Assembly: GCA_964035015.1 (NCBI GenBank)
Contig: OZ035998.1
Span: 19,039,327-19,103,326, forward strand
DNA from: Corallium rubrum
Lineage: Eukaryota > Cnidaria > Anthozoa > Scleralcyonacea > Coralliidae
Reading direction: 5' to 3'
DNA: 64,000 nt
The notes under the pieces are model-generated. The model had not been told where the DNA came from, did not search any database, and saw nothing but the letters and a program-made list of their open reading frames with translations. Below, piece by piece: positions 22,918 through 33,440 of this stretch (within the stretch, counting starts at the first letter, position 1; each line of letters starts with the position of its first letter). The position numbers and the translations under genes are program-made.

Positions 22918-23354
22918 CATGTCAGTGGTCGCTACCATTAGCAGAAGGACCCATAAATGCCGCCATTTTGAAAGTGAAAATGGGGACACATTTTTGGCCA
23001 GCACCCGCAGTCCAGTTATACAGGGTGTATCAAAAAAAAGGCTACCCTTAGAAAATATAATTAACATTCTTTTCAAATAACCTATTGTATATTGACAGCC
23101 CTGGACACCTCTGAAGTCACGGATGCGTAAAAAACAAATGGTCGTATACACCTGGGAAATTACGATAACTTCTAAACGTATGAAGGAGCATAACTGAAAT
23201 AAAAATGTTAATTATATTCATATCAGTTCGATTAAAAATGGTTCAACTGACCACAGGGCTGTCAATATACAATAGGTTATTTGAAAAGAATGTTAATTAT
23301 ATTTTCTAAGGGTAGCCTTTTTTTTTATACACCCTGTATATATAGGTCAGTGTC
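22918..23354. repeat. Outer inverted repeat, right arm, split by a MITE
   Basis: Inverted match to 11092-11230. Removing the mariner-like MITE at 23021-23336 restores a continuous match across CAGTCCAGTTATATATA, as expected for insertion at a TA dinucleotide. Confidence 0.8.
23021..23336. mobile_element. Tc1/mariner-type MITE, TA target duplication
   Basis: The ends CAGGGTGTAT and ATACACCCTG are flanked on both sides by TA (23019-23020, 23337-23338). Inverted arms of about 80 bp share GGCTACCCTTAGAAAATATA. There is no transposase gene. Confidence 0.88.
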
Positions 23355-23725
23355 TTCTCCCCACACAATACCTTGGGCGGAAGGGAATTAAGAATGGGAC
23401 TAAGGTAATTTTTCCGCCCATGGTGTAGAAGTGGCAGGACGGAAAGGCTTGCTGTGTGTTGCAGCTGAGAGGAGGTGGGCGGGAAAAATCCTATGATAGC
23501 TAAAGTTGTTCCTTCTCCGTGCGAAACGGTGAAATGGCCAAAAACCTAACCCGTGGAGCAAATTTAAATGATTCTGCAGTCCCTAGGGCTTTGATTAATG
23601 AAACAAGTTAGCCTTTGTCAATTAGATTAGCTCAATTCCCTTCTCCACGGCATTATGTGAGAAACATCCCACTAAGAATAGCTAGTACAGCCCGGCCCCA
23701 TGTAAATAACTATACTATAACTTAC

Positions 23726-25082
23726 TTTGCATCGTGGCCGCTCCATCATCTGGCGTAACTGCTGATAAATAAACGACGCACGTTGACCAGGATATTGCAT
23801 AGACAAAGCCTTGCAGGATCTCAAGCGGGACAACTAGCCATGGATTAACTAGATAAGAGTAGCCAAAAAATATCACTGCAAACGTCAACAGGGACCAAAA
23901 CACCGAAGGTACTTCGCCCAATCGGTTTATTACTGCTCCTGAGAAGAAAAATCCTATGATGACAGCCGAGCAGCGAATTGCTGCAGCAAGTCCCATCATA
24001 AGCTTGGATGCACCAAGGTCTTCGAGAAACCAATTAATGAATGTCACTTGTCCCCCATTACCGATGCCCATAAACCAAACAGTGAGAAGAAAAGAGGAAT
24101 ACTTCAACGACAAACAAAGCTTATAAACAGCAAATATGCTGGACGAATTACTGGTCGTATTATCGTCGTTGTACTTGAACGTAAAGAGAGTCATTACAAA
24201 GATTAATCCTATGATCATAAAACCGACGAAGAAGTAGAAGATCACCATATAGTTGTTCATTTCGCGACCGCAGTAGACATAACGCGTTGTGTCTAGTACA
24301 GCACCAACACCAAACGAAGCAAGACCGTAGCCGACCGAGCCGAATAAACGTGTTTTGCCGTAATTGTGGCATTTGTCTCCAAGCTGTTGAATCAAGGCTG
24401 TATCGATCATAATAAACGAAGGAGCTTCGAAAAACTCCCCGACGACGATCAACGCAAGGAGAATATAAAAAACACGTTGCAGTTCTTTTTTATCGTAAAT
24501 AATGACGCTTTCTGGGTGATCAGAATCATGGTGCATGGAAAAACTAGTTTTTGACTTCTTGTCTGCAGGAGCCCCTTCGGAAACAGCTGCGGGCATTGGC
24601 GAGAGCGGTAGGCTGGGATAAGTCAATGGAAGATGAAGATCTCGTCTTGCTAGTGTTGTCTTGTTCATGTAATGACACTTTGTGTTTTGAGGTTGAGGAA
24701 AGGCTAAGGCCACAGTCATTACAAGCCAGGCAACAACTGACATAGATAGAACAAGTTTTCGAGCGTGATACTTATCGGCGATGTAAGCCCAAAAAGGTCC
24801 AGTCACAAACTGAACTAGAGGACGTACACCTGACAGAGTGCCCACAAAACTGGCACTTAGTCCTAGTTGTTTGAAATAGATCGTCAAATACGGAAATGTC
24901 GAACCAAATCCAGCGAAAAACAAGAGATAAAACGTTTTGTACTTAAGCAACGTCTTGTCAATTGTCGAATTAGGAGTTTCCAAACTTTGGTCGCCGTTTT
25001 TCTCATCTGTCTGTTTTGTCTCGCTAGTTTCTATGTCACCAGCTGACGACGAGATGCTTCTTGGAGTACAAGGCCTTTTCAT
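23726..25082 (-). CDS. MFSD6-like transporter, copy B, exon 1
   Basis: 452 codons plus one base of a membrane protein of the MFSD6 / MFS_1-like group. A hydrophilic N-terminal tail (1-44) is followed by a first membrane segment (about 50-68), GLSASFVGTLSGVRPLVQ (74-91), DKYHARK (103-109) and more membrane segments. A polar loop at about 130-200 separates the two halves, and the second half contains YGKTRLFGSVGYGLASFG, a family hallmark position. The exon ends at a GTAAGT donor after GATMQ-type coding sequence (ATG CAA A/GTAAGT, phase 1). The most likely continuation is the exon at 5135-5418. The start is the first ATG of the frame. Transport substrate unknown. Confidence 0.88.
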
Positions 25083-25345
25083 ATTATCATGGAATACCTA
25101 CTCTTTTAATTCTTTCCTTAGTCGGCGGCTCTTTTATTCTTATAATAATCCTGAGATCTGTCTAATTAGCGGGCCGTTGATGATTCAATCCATTCAGTAA
25201 CGGTTTGGCACCTCAAAATAAAATCCTCTAGAATAAAGTATCCCAATCCCCTTACGCTTGACACTTGTCTAAATAAAATACCTTATAGGCTAGATTGGTT
25301 CGTCGATAACGGTTCGTCGAATCAACTTGATGTACTTCGAGTCGT

Positions 25346-25358
25346 CTTATATATATAG
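25346..25358 (-). promoter_or_regulatory. TATA box of copy B (probable)
   Basis: Minus strand CTATATATATAAG, about 265 bases upstream of the copy B ATG. The TATA type is like that upstream of copies A and C. Confidence 0.45.
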
Positions 25359-25710
25359 GGGCTCTGTCCAATAACTAGCCTCTCCAGCTTGACGAAATGT
25401 TTATCATAATACGGGTGGCGTGTTGTTGTTTTATAACGCTACGTTGAGTATTTTAGTTTCTACATTTGTCAACAAAAACTGGACTATGTTAAGTATGACC
25501 ACCTGTGATGTAGATGCATTGTAAATTCATTCAACTTTTACTCGAGTAGTCGTTTAACTGGCCGTAAGGTATAGTTGTAACGGCACCAGGAATGAGGAAA
25601 GTTATAAGTCTTATTATAGAGCCGTATAATGTCGTAGAGTGTCTTATTATAGAGTCGTCAATGCCAACGGCACTGCAACATTGTTTTTATTTCTTTTATA
25701 AAAAATGTTT

Positions 25711-25812
25711 TTAACTCATTCCTGTCCGAGGGCTTCCCCATAGGTGAATAAAATCGTCTGGCGTTTGGGCAGAATAAAATACCAAAGACCGATATGGACA
25801 GGAAAGAGTTAA
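25711..25812. mobile_element. 102-bp MITE, TTAACTC...GAGTTAA ends
   Basis: Perfectly outlined short element: TTAACTCATTCCTGTCC at the left and GGACAGGAAAGAGTTAA at the right. Related copies lie at 12068-12165 and about 22780-22850. Confidence 0.8.
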
Positions 25813-25893
25813 GGATAATGTGGTAATGCATTGAATCCTATATAAGATGACTGAATTTCATTGAGTCCTGAAAGACTGAATTCTTAATTTCTA

Positions 25894-26074
25894 AGACCCC
25901 GTTTACACGATGCCAGTACACTTTGAAAACAGAACAAAATCAGTCATGCCGGTATGCAAATTCAACATATAACATTTCATGTTATTTTTGTGCCGGTATC
26001 GTGTAAACGCAAGGCCTAAACGGCATGATTTTGTTCCGTTTTCAAATTGTACCGGCATCGTGTAAACGGGGTCT
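25894..26074. mobile_element. MITE with AGACCCCGTTTACACGATGCC ends
   Basis: 181-bp element whose ends AGACCCCGTTTACACGATGC and GCATCGTGTAAACGGGGTCT are exact inverted copies. A partial copy lies at 32912-33040. Confidence 0.85.
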
Positions 26075-26075
26075 A

Positions 26076-27880
26076 AGATAACGCGAATAATGGGTAAGCT
26101 TTTTAATGGAATAAAATAATGAAAAATGAATAAGAAATAGATCTTAGAAATTATGAAATTCAATCATCTTAGGATTTGAGGACTTAAATGTGGTTAAATT
26201 TATTTAGGAAAAGTTAACGGCAGATGTATAGTTAGCCAGCGGCCTTCTTCTTCATAGTTCTTGGGGAGTCCCAAGTTCTTAAGAAGTCAAAGGGCGCGCA
26301 CGAGTGTCACCCACGCTTGCGAGCACGTCGCTACAGCATTGCTGCATGCTCGTTGGTCGCTCTTGCTTGCTGATTTGCTAGCATTGGTTAAACGTTATTA
26401 TTGCCATACAGCTTTGCAGCTGTGGATTGCTTGCTTGCTTCACCCGTACCCAACCCTCCCCCTTTTTCAGGTGAGTAATCATTTATATAGACATGTGCTA
26501 TTACTTATTGTTATATAGCTAGAGTATCACTGGATGCAACGATGACTGTCACTGGTTGGTTTGTGGTCACATGACCTTAGCTAAATTTCAATATCTACCA
26601 GGCGGGCAATAATTGAGAACTTATTGCCTGCTCGGTCAATAAGCTCTCAATAGGCATCCTATAAACAAAAGCTTGTTTGGTACGAAAAAAAGAATATTTA
26701 TAGGTCTTCAAAGCATGTGTGAAGATTAACTGGAGAAATGTAGTGCTGTTCTTTTGTTCTGAGACTCATATTTGTTTGCTTGAAGTGAAATTACGGAGCC
26801 AGGCGAAATGTTTTGGTAAGTCTTAGCGTTTATCTTTTGTGTACTTTCCCTTGATAAACGTCGAAATTATTCAGCGAAACTCAAGCTATATAACAAAACA
26901 CTTAATGTCTGCTCCCTCGGGAAACAGTTATATATAGTTTTGTTTTCCCTCGAGTCTCGATGTTTCCCTCGACCAGCCCAGCGGGCACACAACGCAACCG
27001 TAACGTTCTATTTAGATTGTTGTTTGCTTAGGTTGGAGCCCGTTGGACCTAACTTTGTCACAACTTTGCCACGACATTGTTTTTCTCAAAGTCTACAGCA
27101 GATCAAGTTACACAACGTTACATAAACGTTGTGAGAACGTTCCCGTTGAACGTTGTATTACTACGTTGACATAAGTTATCAGACGTTCCTTATAAAACTA
27201 AAAACCTTTTGAAATATACTTATAGAGAAATATACTTATAGAGAAATTCTTACTCAAGGACTCACCTTACAATCAATCAATGTTCTAGTGCCAACCTTAA
27301 GAAATGTACTTAAGAAGTATTCGAAAAGATTTATCAGAGACTTTGGCAACGACGTTGTATTAACATTGGTAGAATGTTTTTCTACAACGTTCTGACACGT
27401 TCAGAAAACCTTTCTGGAACATTGTTTTTGTTGAAATGCGAGATGTTTCATGATCGAATTTCAAAATAGACTTTGACCGCGAAATTCAAAACTATTCCTT
27501 GGCGTTAACTCTCGCGCAGCTTGCCTCACGTCAAGGTTGGTTTCCTTGTTTATGGTACGATATTCTACAAAGCCTTCAAATACATGGATAATACAGTAAG
27601 TATACTAGTATAGATATTTAAATGGCAGCTATATACACTGTTGTAATAATAGCGTGTTATCTTAATAGCAAGTTATGCCTTAAATAGCTGGCGAGTTGAC
27701 TGAGTCGAGTTGCCGTTAATTATTTACCTTGCTCTTGTTATTATTGCGCGGGGATATAAATATAAGCGTCTCCTGATATTAGGGTAGATTTGCCTTGTTA
27801 CTATAGAACTAATTTCTCTATCGTAATTGCAGAGAACTAGTAGACTGAAATATCCGATGTCATTTGAGCGCCTTTCAGTC
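26076..27880. other. Intergenic, AACGTTGT-rich degenerate repeats
   Basis: No gene recognised. Around 26990-27420 there are many AACGTT, ACGTTGT and GAACGTT words, such as CATAAACGTTGTGAGAACGT, in loose inverted and direct arrangement, like a decayed dispersed repeat. Confidence 0.5.
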
Positions 27881-27882
27881 AG

Positions 27883-28383
27883 CTAAGCTGCATGGTCCAG
27901 TAAGTTTTCAGATATTGATGGATAGAAATCGACAATGTCAAATGAAATAAAAGTGTGTCTATTTTTTTCGTTGATATTATTAAACCATTCGATTACATTT
28001 TGTGTGTTTCTCCATTGATTTGTTTTCGAAATTCTTCTCAATTCGGTATTTATTCTGTCAAGAGTTACTTTGCTGAGTTTTCCAGATTCGGTTTTAGTTG
28101 GGTTGTTTTCGAAATTATCTTTATGGTCTTTAAATGAAATAAATGCTTCTCGTTTTTTTGTCTGTTCAATTCTGTCACTAATTTTTAGTTTGTTTGAAAT
28201 GTTTTTTAATTCTTCATCAATCTGTGTTGTTATGTCCTCTGATCCATGTTTGTATGATTTTGTTATGTTATCGTGCAGAAGTTTGTTGTATGTGTAGAGC
28301 GAAGTTTCATAAATATTTCTTGTTTTGTCAGCGAAAATGCAAAGGTTGGGTGATGATTTAATTTTCTTTAAATCATTTGCCAA
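27883..28383 (-). pseudogene. Penelope-like RT fragment, inverted copy
   Basis: 166 open codons on the minus strand that repeat the RT amino-terminal part of the element to the right. They share EAFISFKDHKDNFENNPTKT-like sequence and end FDIVDFYPSISENLLD. The two pieces are head to head with a ~170-bp spacer, so this is an inverted partial duplication. It breaks off at the RT aspartate block, exactly where 27882 leaves the element. Confidence 0.8.
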
Positions 28384-28618
28384 AGACTGTTGAAAGTGAT
28401 CGTGTGTTCTTCGAAACTTGATGTTTTCAATCAGTTTTATTAGATCTTCTATTTTATTAGATATTCAGTTTTATTAGATATTTATGAAACCTCGCTCGAC
28501 ACATACAACAAACTTCTGCATGATAACATAACAAAATCATACAAACATGGATCAGAGGAGACAATAACACAGATTGATGAAGAATTAAAAAAAATTTCAA
28601 ACATGAAACTAAAAATTA

Positions 28619-29077
28619 GTGACAGAATTGAACAGACAAAAAAACGAGAAGCATTTATTTCATTTAAAGACCATAAAGATATATAATTTCGAAAACTACC
28701 CAACTAAAACCGAATCTGGAAAACTCAGCAAAGTAATTCTTGACAGAATAAATACCGACTTGAGAAGAATTTCGAAAGCAAATCAATGGAGAAACACACA
28801 AAATGTAATCGAATGGTTAAATAATATCAACGAAAAAAATAGGCACACTTTTATTTCATTTGACATTGTCGATTTCTATCCATCAATATCTGAAAACCTA
28901 CTGGACCAAGCATTATCTTGGGCCAGAAATTTGACAAGTATAGACAGCGATGAAATTACAGTTATTAAACATGCGAGAAAATCACTCCTTTTCAACAAAG
29001 AAAAACCATGGATTAAAAAAGACAGCCAAGATTTATCTGACGTCACCATGGGTAGCTATGACGGCGCCGAAATTTGA
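28619..29077 (+). pseudogene. Penelope-like RT, first half
   Basis: 152 open codons with FDIVDFYPSISENLLDQALS and KPWIKKDSQDLSDVTMGSYDGAEI, where the YDGAEI block is the conserved stretch preceding a membrane-like RT segment. The protein resemblance starts upstream, at about 28484, in another frame, so at least one frameshift separates the parts. Confidence 0.7.
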
Positions 29078-29244
29078 GAACTGGTTGTCCTTTTTATTTT
29101 AAACAGCCTTGGAAAAAAGTTTGGCAAAGAAAATATCGGCCTATATAGAGATGACGGATTGGCCATTTTAAAGAACAAAACGGCGAGATTGGCAGACAAA
29201 ACAAGAAAAGATCTACAAAAATTTTCGAACGGCTCGGCCTCAAA

Positions 29245-29847
29245 ATGACAGCCCAGACAAATTTACATGTGGCAAACTTTTTAGATGTTACTTTCGACCT
29301 CCAAAACGGAAAACACAAGCCTTATAGAAAGCCAAATGACGATCTGTTGTATGTAAACAAGCAATCAAACCACCCACCTAGCATTTTAAAACAGCTACCA
29401 ACATCAATCGGCAAACGCATTTCCTTTCTCTCATCGGACAACACAACATTTAAGGAATCCTCACCAATTTACCAAAATACATTAAGACACAGTAATTTCA
29501 ATCAGGAATTAAATTACACACAGCAAAACCCAGAACAACCACGCAAAAACCGACATCGCAATATCATTTGGTTCAATCCACCATACAACAAAAACGTAAG
29601 ATCAAACACAGGACATAGCTTTCTTAACCTAATCGACAAACATTTCCCACCAGAAAACAAACTCCATAAAATTTTCTACGGAAATACAGTAAAAGTCAGT
29701 TACAGTTGCATGAACAACGCCAAGTCCACAATCATGAAGCACAACGCAGATCGACATACTGAAAAAAAAATTGGGTGCAAAATGAAAACACAGTCAGTTG
29801 CAATTGCAGGGATAAAAGCAAGTGCCCACTTCATGGACAGTGCATGA
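29245..29847 (+). pseudogene. Penelope-like RT, C-terminal half
   Basis: 200 open codons. They contain NFLDVTFDLQNGKHKPYRKP, a conserved post-catalytic block of this family, and KVSYSCMNNAKSTIMKHN before the Cys-rich lead to the endonuclease. Confidence 0.75.
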
Positions 29848-29913
29848 CAAATAGCATAGTATACAAAGCAACTTTCCACAAGCGACATAAATAACACCAA
29901 ACACTACATTGGC

Positions 29914-30165
29914 ATGACAGCAAACAATTTCAAAGAGCGATATAGAAATCACACTAAATCTTTCCAAAACAAAAAATATTCAAACGAAACCGAACTTTCG
30001 AAACACGTCTGGGACTTAAAAGAAAAGAAAAAATATTTTAACATAACCTGGTCTATTTTAAAACGCGCGGCTCCCTACAAAGGAGGATCATGCAGGCAGA
30101 TGCAATTTATGTTTGGAAGAGAAACTTTGTATCATGAAAGCAGACAAACACTTTTTACTCAATAA
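29914..30165 (+). pseudogene. Penelope-like GIY-YIG endonuclease end
   Basis: 83 open codons holding the Arg-His part of the GIY-YIG fold (ERYRNHTKSFQNKKYSNETE) and the family C-terminal end. The YIG itself lies just upstream in the same frame. Confidence 0.7.
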
Positions 30166-30519
30166 AAGATCAGAAATCATTTCGACATGCAGGCATAAAA
30201 ATAAATTTAATATCAACAATCTAAACAAGAATCAAAACAAGGAAAAGAATTTGAGGAGCCCACACGCCCACCTTTCGGCCAAAACCATTTGAGGGATGCA
30301 TTCATTCTTTCATCGCCCACACGCCCACCTCTTGACCAAAACCATTTAAGCGGCCCACGAATCGAAATTATCCAGTTGCCTGAAGATCACCCCACGTGAA
30401 ACTGACAGTTGCAACACTTTGAGGTAAGCCTACTTATACTATATTCGCTCTACCTTTATGGTATTGAGCACTTTCCGACATTCCGTGAACAAAATCACAC
30501 GTGCTCGTTTGTGTGTGCA

Positions 30520-30529
<10 letters not shown>

Positions 30530-30574
<45 letters not shown>
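30530..30574. repeat. (TA)n microsatellite
   Basis: Pure TA dinucleotides following a short GT run. Confidence 0.95.
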
Positions 30575-30577
<3 letters not shown>

Positions 30578-30596
30578 ATGTTTACAACACGAGCGG

Positions 30597-30830
30597 CCGT
30601 GTTGTATTGAATATACAATCACGAGCCGAAGGCGAGTGATTGTATATTCAATACAACAAGGACGGGAGTCCCTTGTGAAATGAATAAATAGTAAAAATCC
30701 CTTTGGACAACTTGTGAAATGAATAAATAGTAAAAATCCCTTTGGGATATTGAGATGCTAATTTGCTAATTAGTTACAAGCACCAGTGGTTGCATCAGAA
30801 GAGTATACATCCACTAGTGGTTGTAACTAA
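30597..30830. repeat. Hairpins and a 34-bp direct repeat (MITE-like)
   Basis: GTTGTATTGAATATACAATC and its inverted copy flank a short loop (about 30599-30651). TTGTGAAATGAATAAATAGT...AATCCCTTTGG occurs twice, and GTTACAAGCACCAGTGG pairs with CCACTAGTGGTTGTAAC. Non-coding, transposon-like. Confidence 0.7.
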
Positions 30831-30935
30831 TTAGCATCATTGGTTTTAGTTTGTATGGGGTTTACAGGGGTATACATGTGACGTAATTTCTGAAATTGGA
30901 TTGGCTGCAAAACTCATGAATTAGTAATGAATTTC

Positions 30936-30938
<3 letters not shown>

Positions 30939-30987
<49 letters not shown>
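30939..30987. repeat. (TA)n microsatellite
   Basis: Pure TA dinucleotides. Confidence 0.95.
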
Positions 30988-30990
<3 letters not shown>

Positions 30991-31288
30991 TCCTAATTAA
31001 AAATATCAGTGCCCAGCACAAAATAAGAATAAAAGCCATCCAACACATCATAAAAAAAACAATATTTAATAAAATCTCGTTGTTTACTCGAATGAACATC
31101 TTCAGAGATATGAGTTACATGACACACTCCACTTATCTTTAACCGATCGAGAGATGGTAGTCGAAAGCTTGTTCAATTAAAACTATTTGATCAGGGAGTG
31201 TTTTTTTCTCATTTTATTGAATCTATAAGCGGTTGAGATTGAGTGTCTGTTTTTGGTAGTCCAAACTTTGAATCCAGTAGGCAACATC

Positions 31289-32008
31289 TCATGCACAACA
31301 ATGTGCCTTTATTTCGTCACCACATGCTCCACAAACAGTATATAAGCCAATTATCAACCCACAAATTACTACCAAACTTATCCACCAGTATTTTCCAACG
31401 CCCGAACCACTTCCTCCACCACCACCCGCTGCACGTCCTCCTCCTCCTCTCCCTCTAGTGAGTTTCTTGGGGGTCTCTGCGTCGACGTTAAATCGCGAAA
31501 CACAGCGAACTGTGCTCACGCATCTTTCACCAATACAGCAGTTGCTTAAACACTTATTGTCGTTATTACAGTCAGACGTGATACGACCTTTCACTCTTTT
31601 GCCAAGTGTAACATTCCTTGTAGTAGTTTTCCTGTCGTTTGGCAATGACAATGTCGTCGGCGTTTCTGTTCCTTCAGGTCGAGGTTTAGCTGTTGAGGCT
31701 GCCGACGTGATCTCTGGACTTGGGTTTTCTGTTGTCTCGGTTGTTGGTGTACTTTTGGTTTTCGAAGCTGTTGTTGAGAGTAACGTTAAACTTGGCAAAC
31801 AACTCTTACAAGTGGAGTTCACACAGCAATTCCCGCCACAATCGAAATCACTGTCACACGATACCCCCAAACAACTCTTCCGACAATACATACTGGTTCC
31901 ACAACACTTTAACCGGCATCTTTGCCCCGCTGATTTCCAACATTCTTTTGAACTGACTATTTCGATAAAACTGCATAAAGCAACTACAAACTGTAATATC
32001 CTCAACAT
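31289..32008 (-). CDS. Secreted-type cysteine-rich single-pass membrane protein, unknown
   Basis: 239 residues in a single exon. Seen: a signal peptide (1-20, MLRILQFVVALCSFIEIVSS), a first cysteine-rich module with twelve Cys (23-70, including CRLKCCG, CRKSCLG and CGGNCC), a Thr/Ser/Pro-rich mucin-like linker (71-130), a second Cys module (147-169, CNNDNKCLSNCCIGERC), a Gly-rich stretch (186-205), and a membrane segment (207-226) followed by a short Cys-rich tail. The topology would put both Cys modules outside the cell. The spacing CxxDxxCxxxCC recalls small disulfide-rich (WAP/EB/toxin-like) modules, but I cannot place it in a family. A strong TATA box lies ~50 bases upstream, which supports a real gene. 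Confidence 0.75.
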   Translation of the reverse strand: MLRILQFVVALCSFIEIVSSKECWKSAGQRCRLKCCGTSMYCRKSCLGVSCDSDFDCGGNCCVNSTCKSCLPSLTLLSTTASKTKSTPTTETTENPSPEITSAASTAKPRPEGTETPTTLSLPNDRKTTTRNVTLGKRVKGRITSDCNNDNKCLSNCCIGERCVSTVRCVSRFNVDAETPKKLTRGRGGGGRAAGGGGGSGSGVGKYWWISLVVICGLIIGLYTVCGACGDEIKAHCCA

Positions 32009-32056
32009 GACTTTAGTGAGGTTTTAGTCCAAGTAGTTTTGTACGAGAAAGCCGGG

Positions 32057-32069
32057 CTTTATATATAAG
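32057..32069 (-). promoter_or_regulatory. TATA box of the Cys-rich gene
   Basis: CTTATATATAAAG on the minus strand, centred about 55 bases upstream of the ATG at 32008. This would give a leader of ~25 bases. Spacing and sequence are canonical. Confidence 0.65.
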
Positions 32070-32911
32070 CCAAGATTTAGTGACGTTATAAATATAAAGA
32101 CGGAATTTTGGGTGCTTGAATTCTGGGAAGATACACTGTTCGATTCAGAAAGAACGTTTTGTTGCTAATTCGACGAATTTAATAGCTTCAGCGAACGTTG
32201 GCGACGTGGCGTGGCCAAGTAAATTTACTTAAACGAAAGGTATGTAATTATATACACATTATATGCGAGATCCTGGCCAATTTGCCAAACTTTTGTATAA
32301 ATTGTTCTATAGATCAGTTTGTAGAGTTCTTCTCATTTTTTATTTCCATAACTGTTTTTAAGTATGCCTAATCCCGAAAATAGATTTTGTTTTGTTTCAA
32401 AAGGCGTAAAAAATATATGAAGTGTTTTTTAGGGGGGGGGGGGGGGGGTGGGTTGTGTCTACTGACGTCATAAATGCGCTATCGAATAGGACATATGACG
32501 TCACAACCGAAGGACGTGCGTAAATTAACGAAGGTTATCAAATATAGAGCGTTTTCACTCACGTGATCGGCTGCCTGGTGAAGCCAATCGACATTGTTTA
32601 ACACTACTCAGGTTTTTGAACTTATAACTCAGTGGCGGATTTAGCATACATCAGATCGGTCACGCGACTGACGTAAAAAATCACATCACAAGAATAATTG
32701 CGCAATCACACAATATTTTAATCTCAAGAGTCTTCTTAGGTTTCAAATTCGCTTTTATCGTAATTTGCGAGTCAGCAAACACCTGGCAGGGATGACCGGT
32801 GGTCAGCGTTCGTTTTGAGAGTTTTGACCGGTGTGCGGAGAGATCTGATTGGTGTTTGATCAATTTGACCGATCTGCTTCGATCTGGTGTCATCTGATGT
32901 CATCTGGTGTC

Positions 32912-33040
32912 ATGGCGGTATGCAAATACAGCATATAACATTTCATGTTATTTTTGTGCCGGTATCGTGTAAACGCAAGGCCTAAACGGCATGATTTTAT
33001 TCCGTTTTCAAATTGTACTGGCATTGTGTAAACGGGGTCT
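32912..33040. mobile_element. Partial copy of the AGACCCC MITE
   Basis: Matches the right ~130 bp of 25894-26074, ending GTGTAAACGGGGTCT. The left end is missing. Confidence 0.85.
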
Positions 33041-33109
33041 CAGTGTAAGGTCTGTCTTGGCAGAGTTGTCATGGTGACCTCTTATTATTGCTTCCAATCT
33101 TACCGGAAC

Positions 33110-33440
33110 CCAAGATTGCTCAATTGCTTGCTTATTGCTTAGCTCGATCGCTATGGCTAGCCGCTAGCTTGCTTACTAGACTTTGCTACCCCAGGATTGG
33201 TCAATTGCTTGCTCATTAATGCTTAGCTTGATTGCTATGGCTAGCTTGCTTACTAGTGTTTGCTACCTACGGCACCTATATCATAGGATTCAATGATTTA
33301 ATCTTAGGATTCAAGGATTCATTCTTATGATTCATTGATTCAATAATGCGATTCAATGATTCAATCTTAGCATTCAGTATTTCAATCTTAGGATTCAATC
33401 TTAGCATTCAATATTCTCAGAATTGAATGATCATTTGCTG
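33110..33440. repeat. Direct duplication and GATTCAAT-rich degenerate repeats
   Basis: TCAATTGCTTGCT...GCTATGGCTAGC...GCTTGCTTACTAG occurs twice (about 33118-33184 and 33200-33262). About 150 bp of loosely repeated GATTCAATGATTCAATCTTAG follows. A similar GAATC-rich stretch borders the other AGACCCC MITE at 25.83-25.89 kb. Confidence 0.6.

Larger units (their letters stand above)
28480..30260 (+). mobile_element. Penelope-like retroelement (RT + GIY-YIG), decayed
   Basis: The plus strand carries RT motifs (FISFDIVDFYPSISENLL near 28850, LYRDDGLAIL near 29140) and, farther on, a GIY-YIG-type endonuclease region (YIGMTANNFKERYRNHTKSF near 29905) with the family's C-terminal ELSKHVWDLKEK and a Cys/His-rich lead (KCPLHGQCM). 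RT plus a C-terminal GIY-YIG domain defines EN-positive Penelope-like elements. Open stretches are 28619-29077, 29245-29847 and 29914-30165, in more than one frame, so the copy is dead. It is truncated at the 5' end. Confidence 0.8.
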
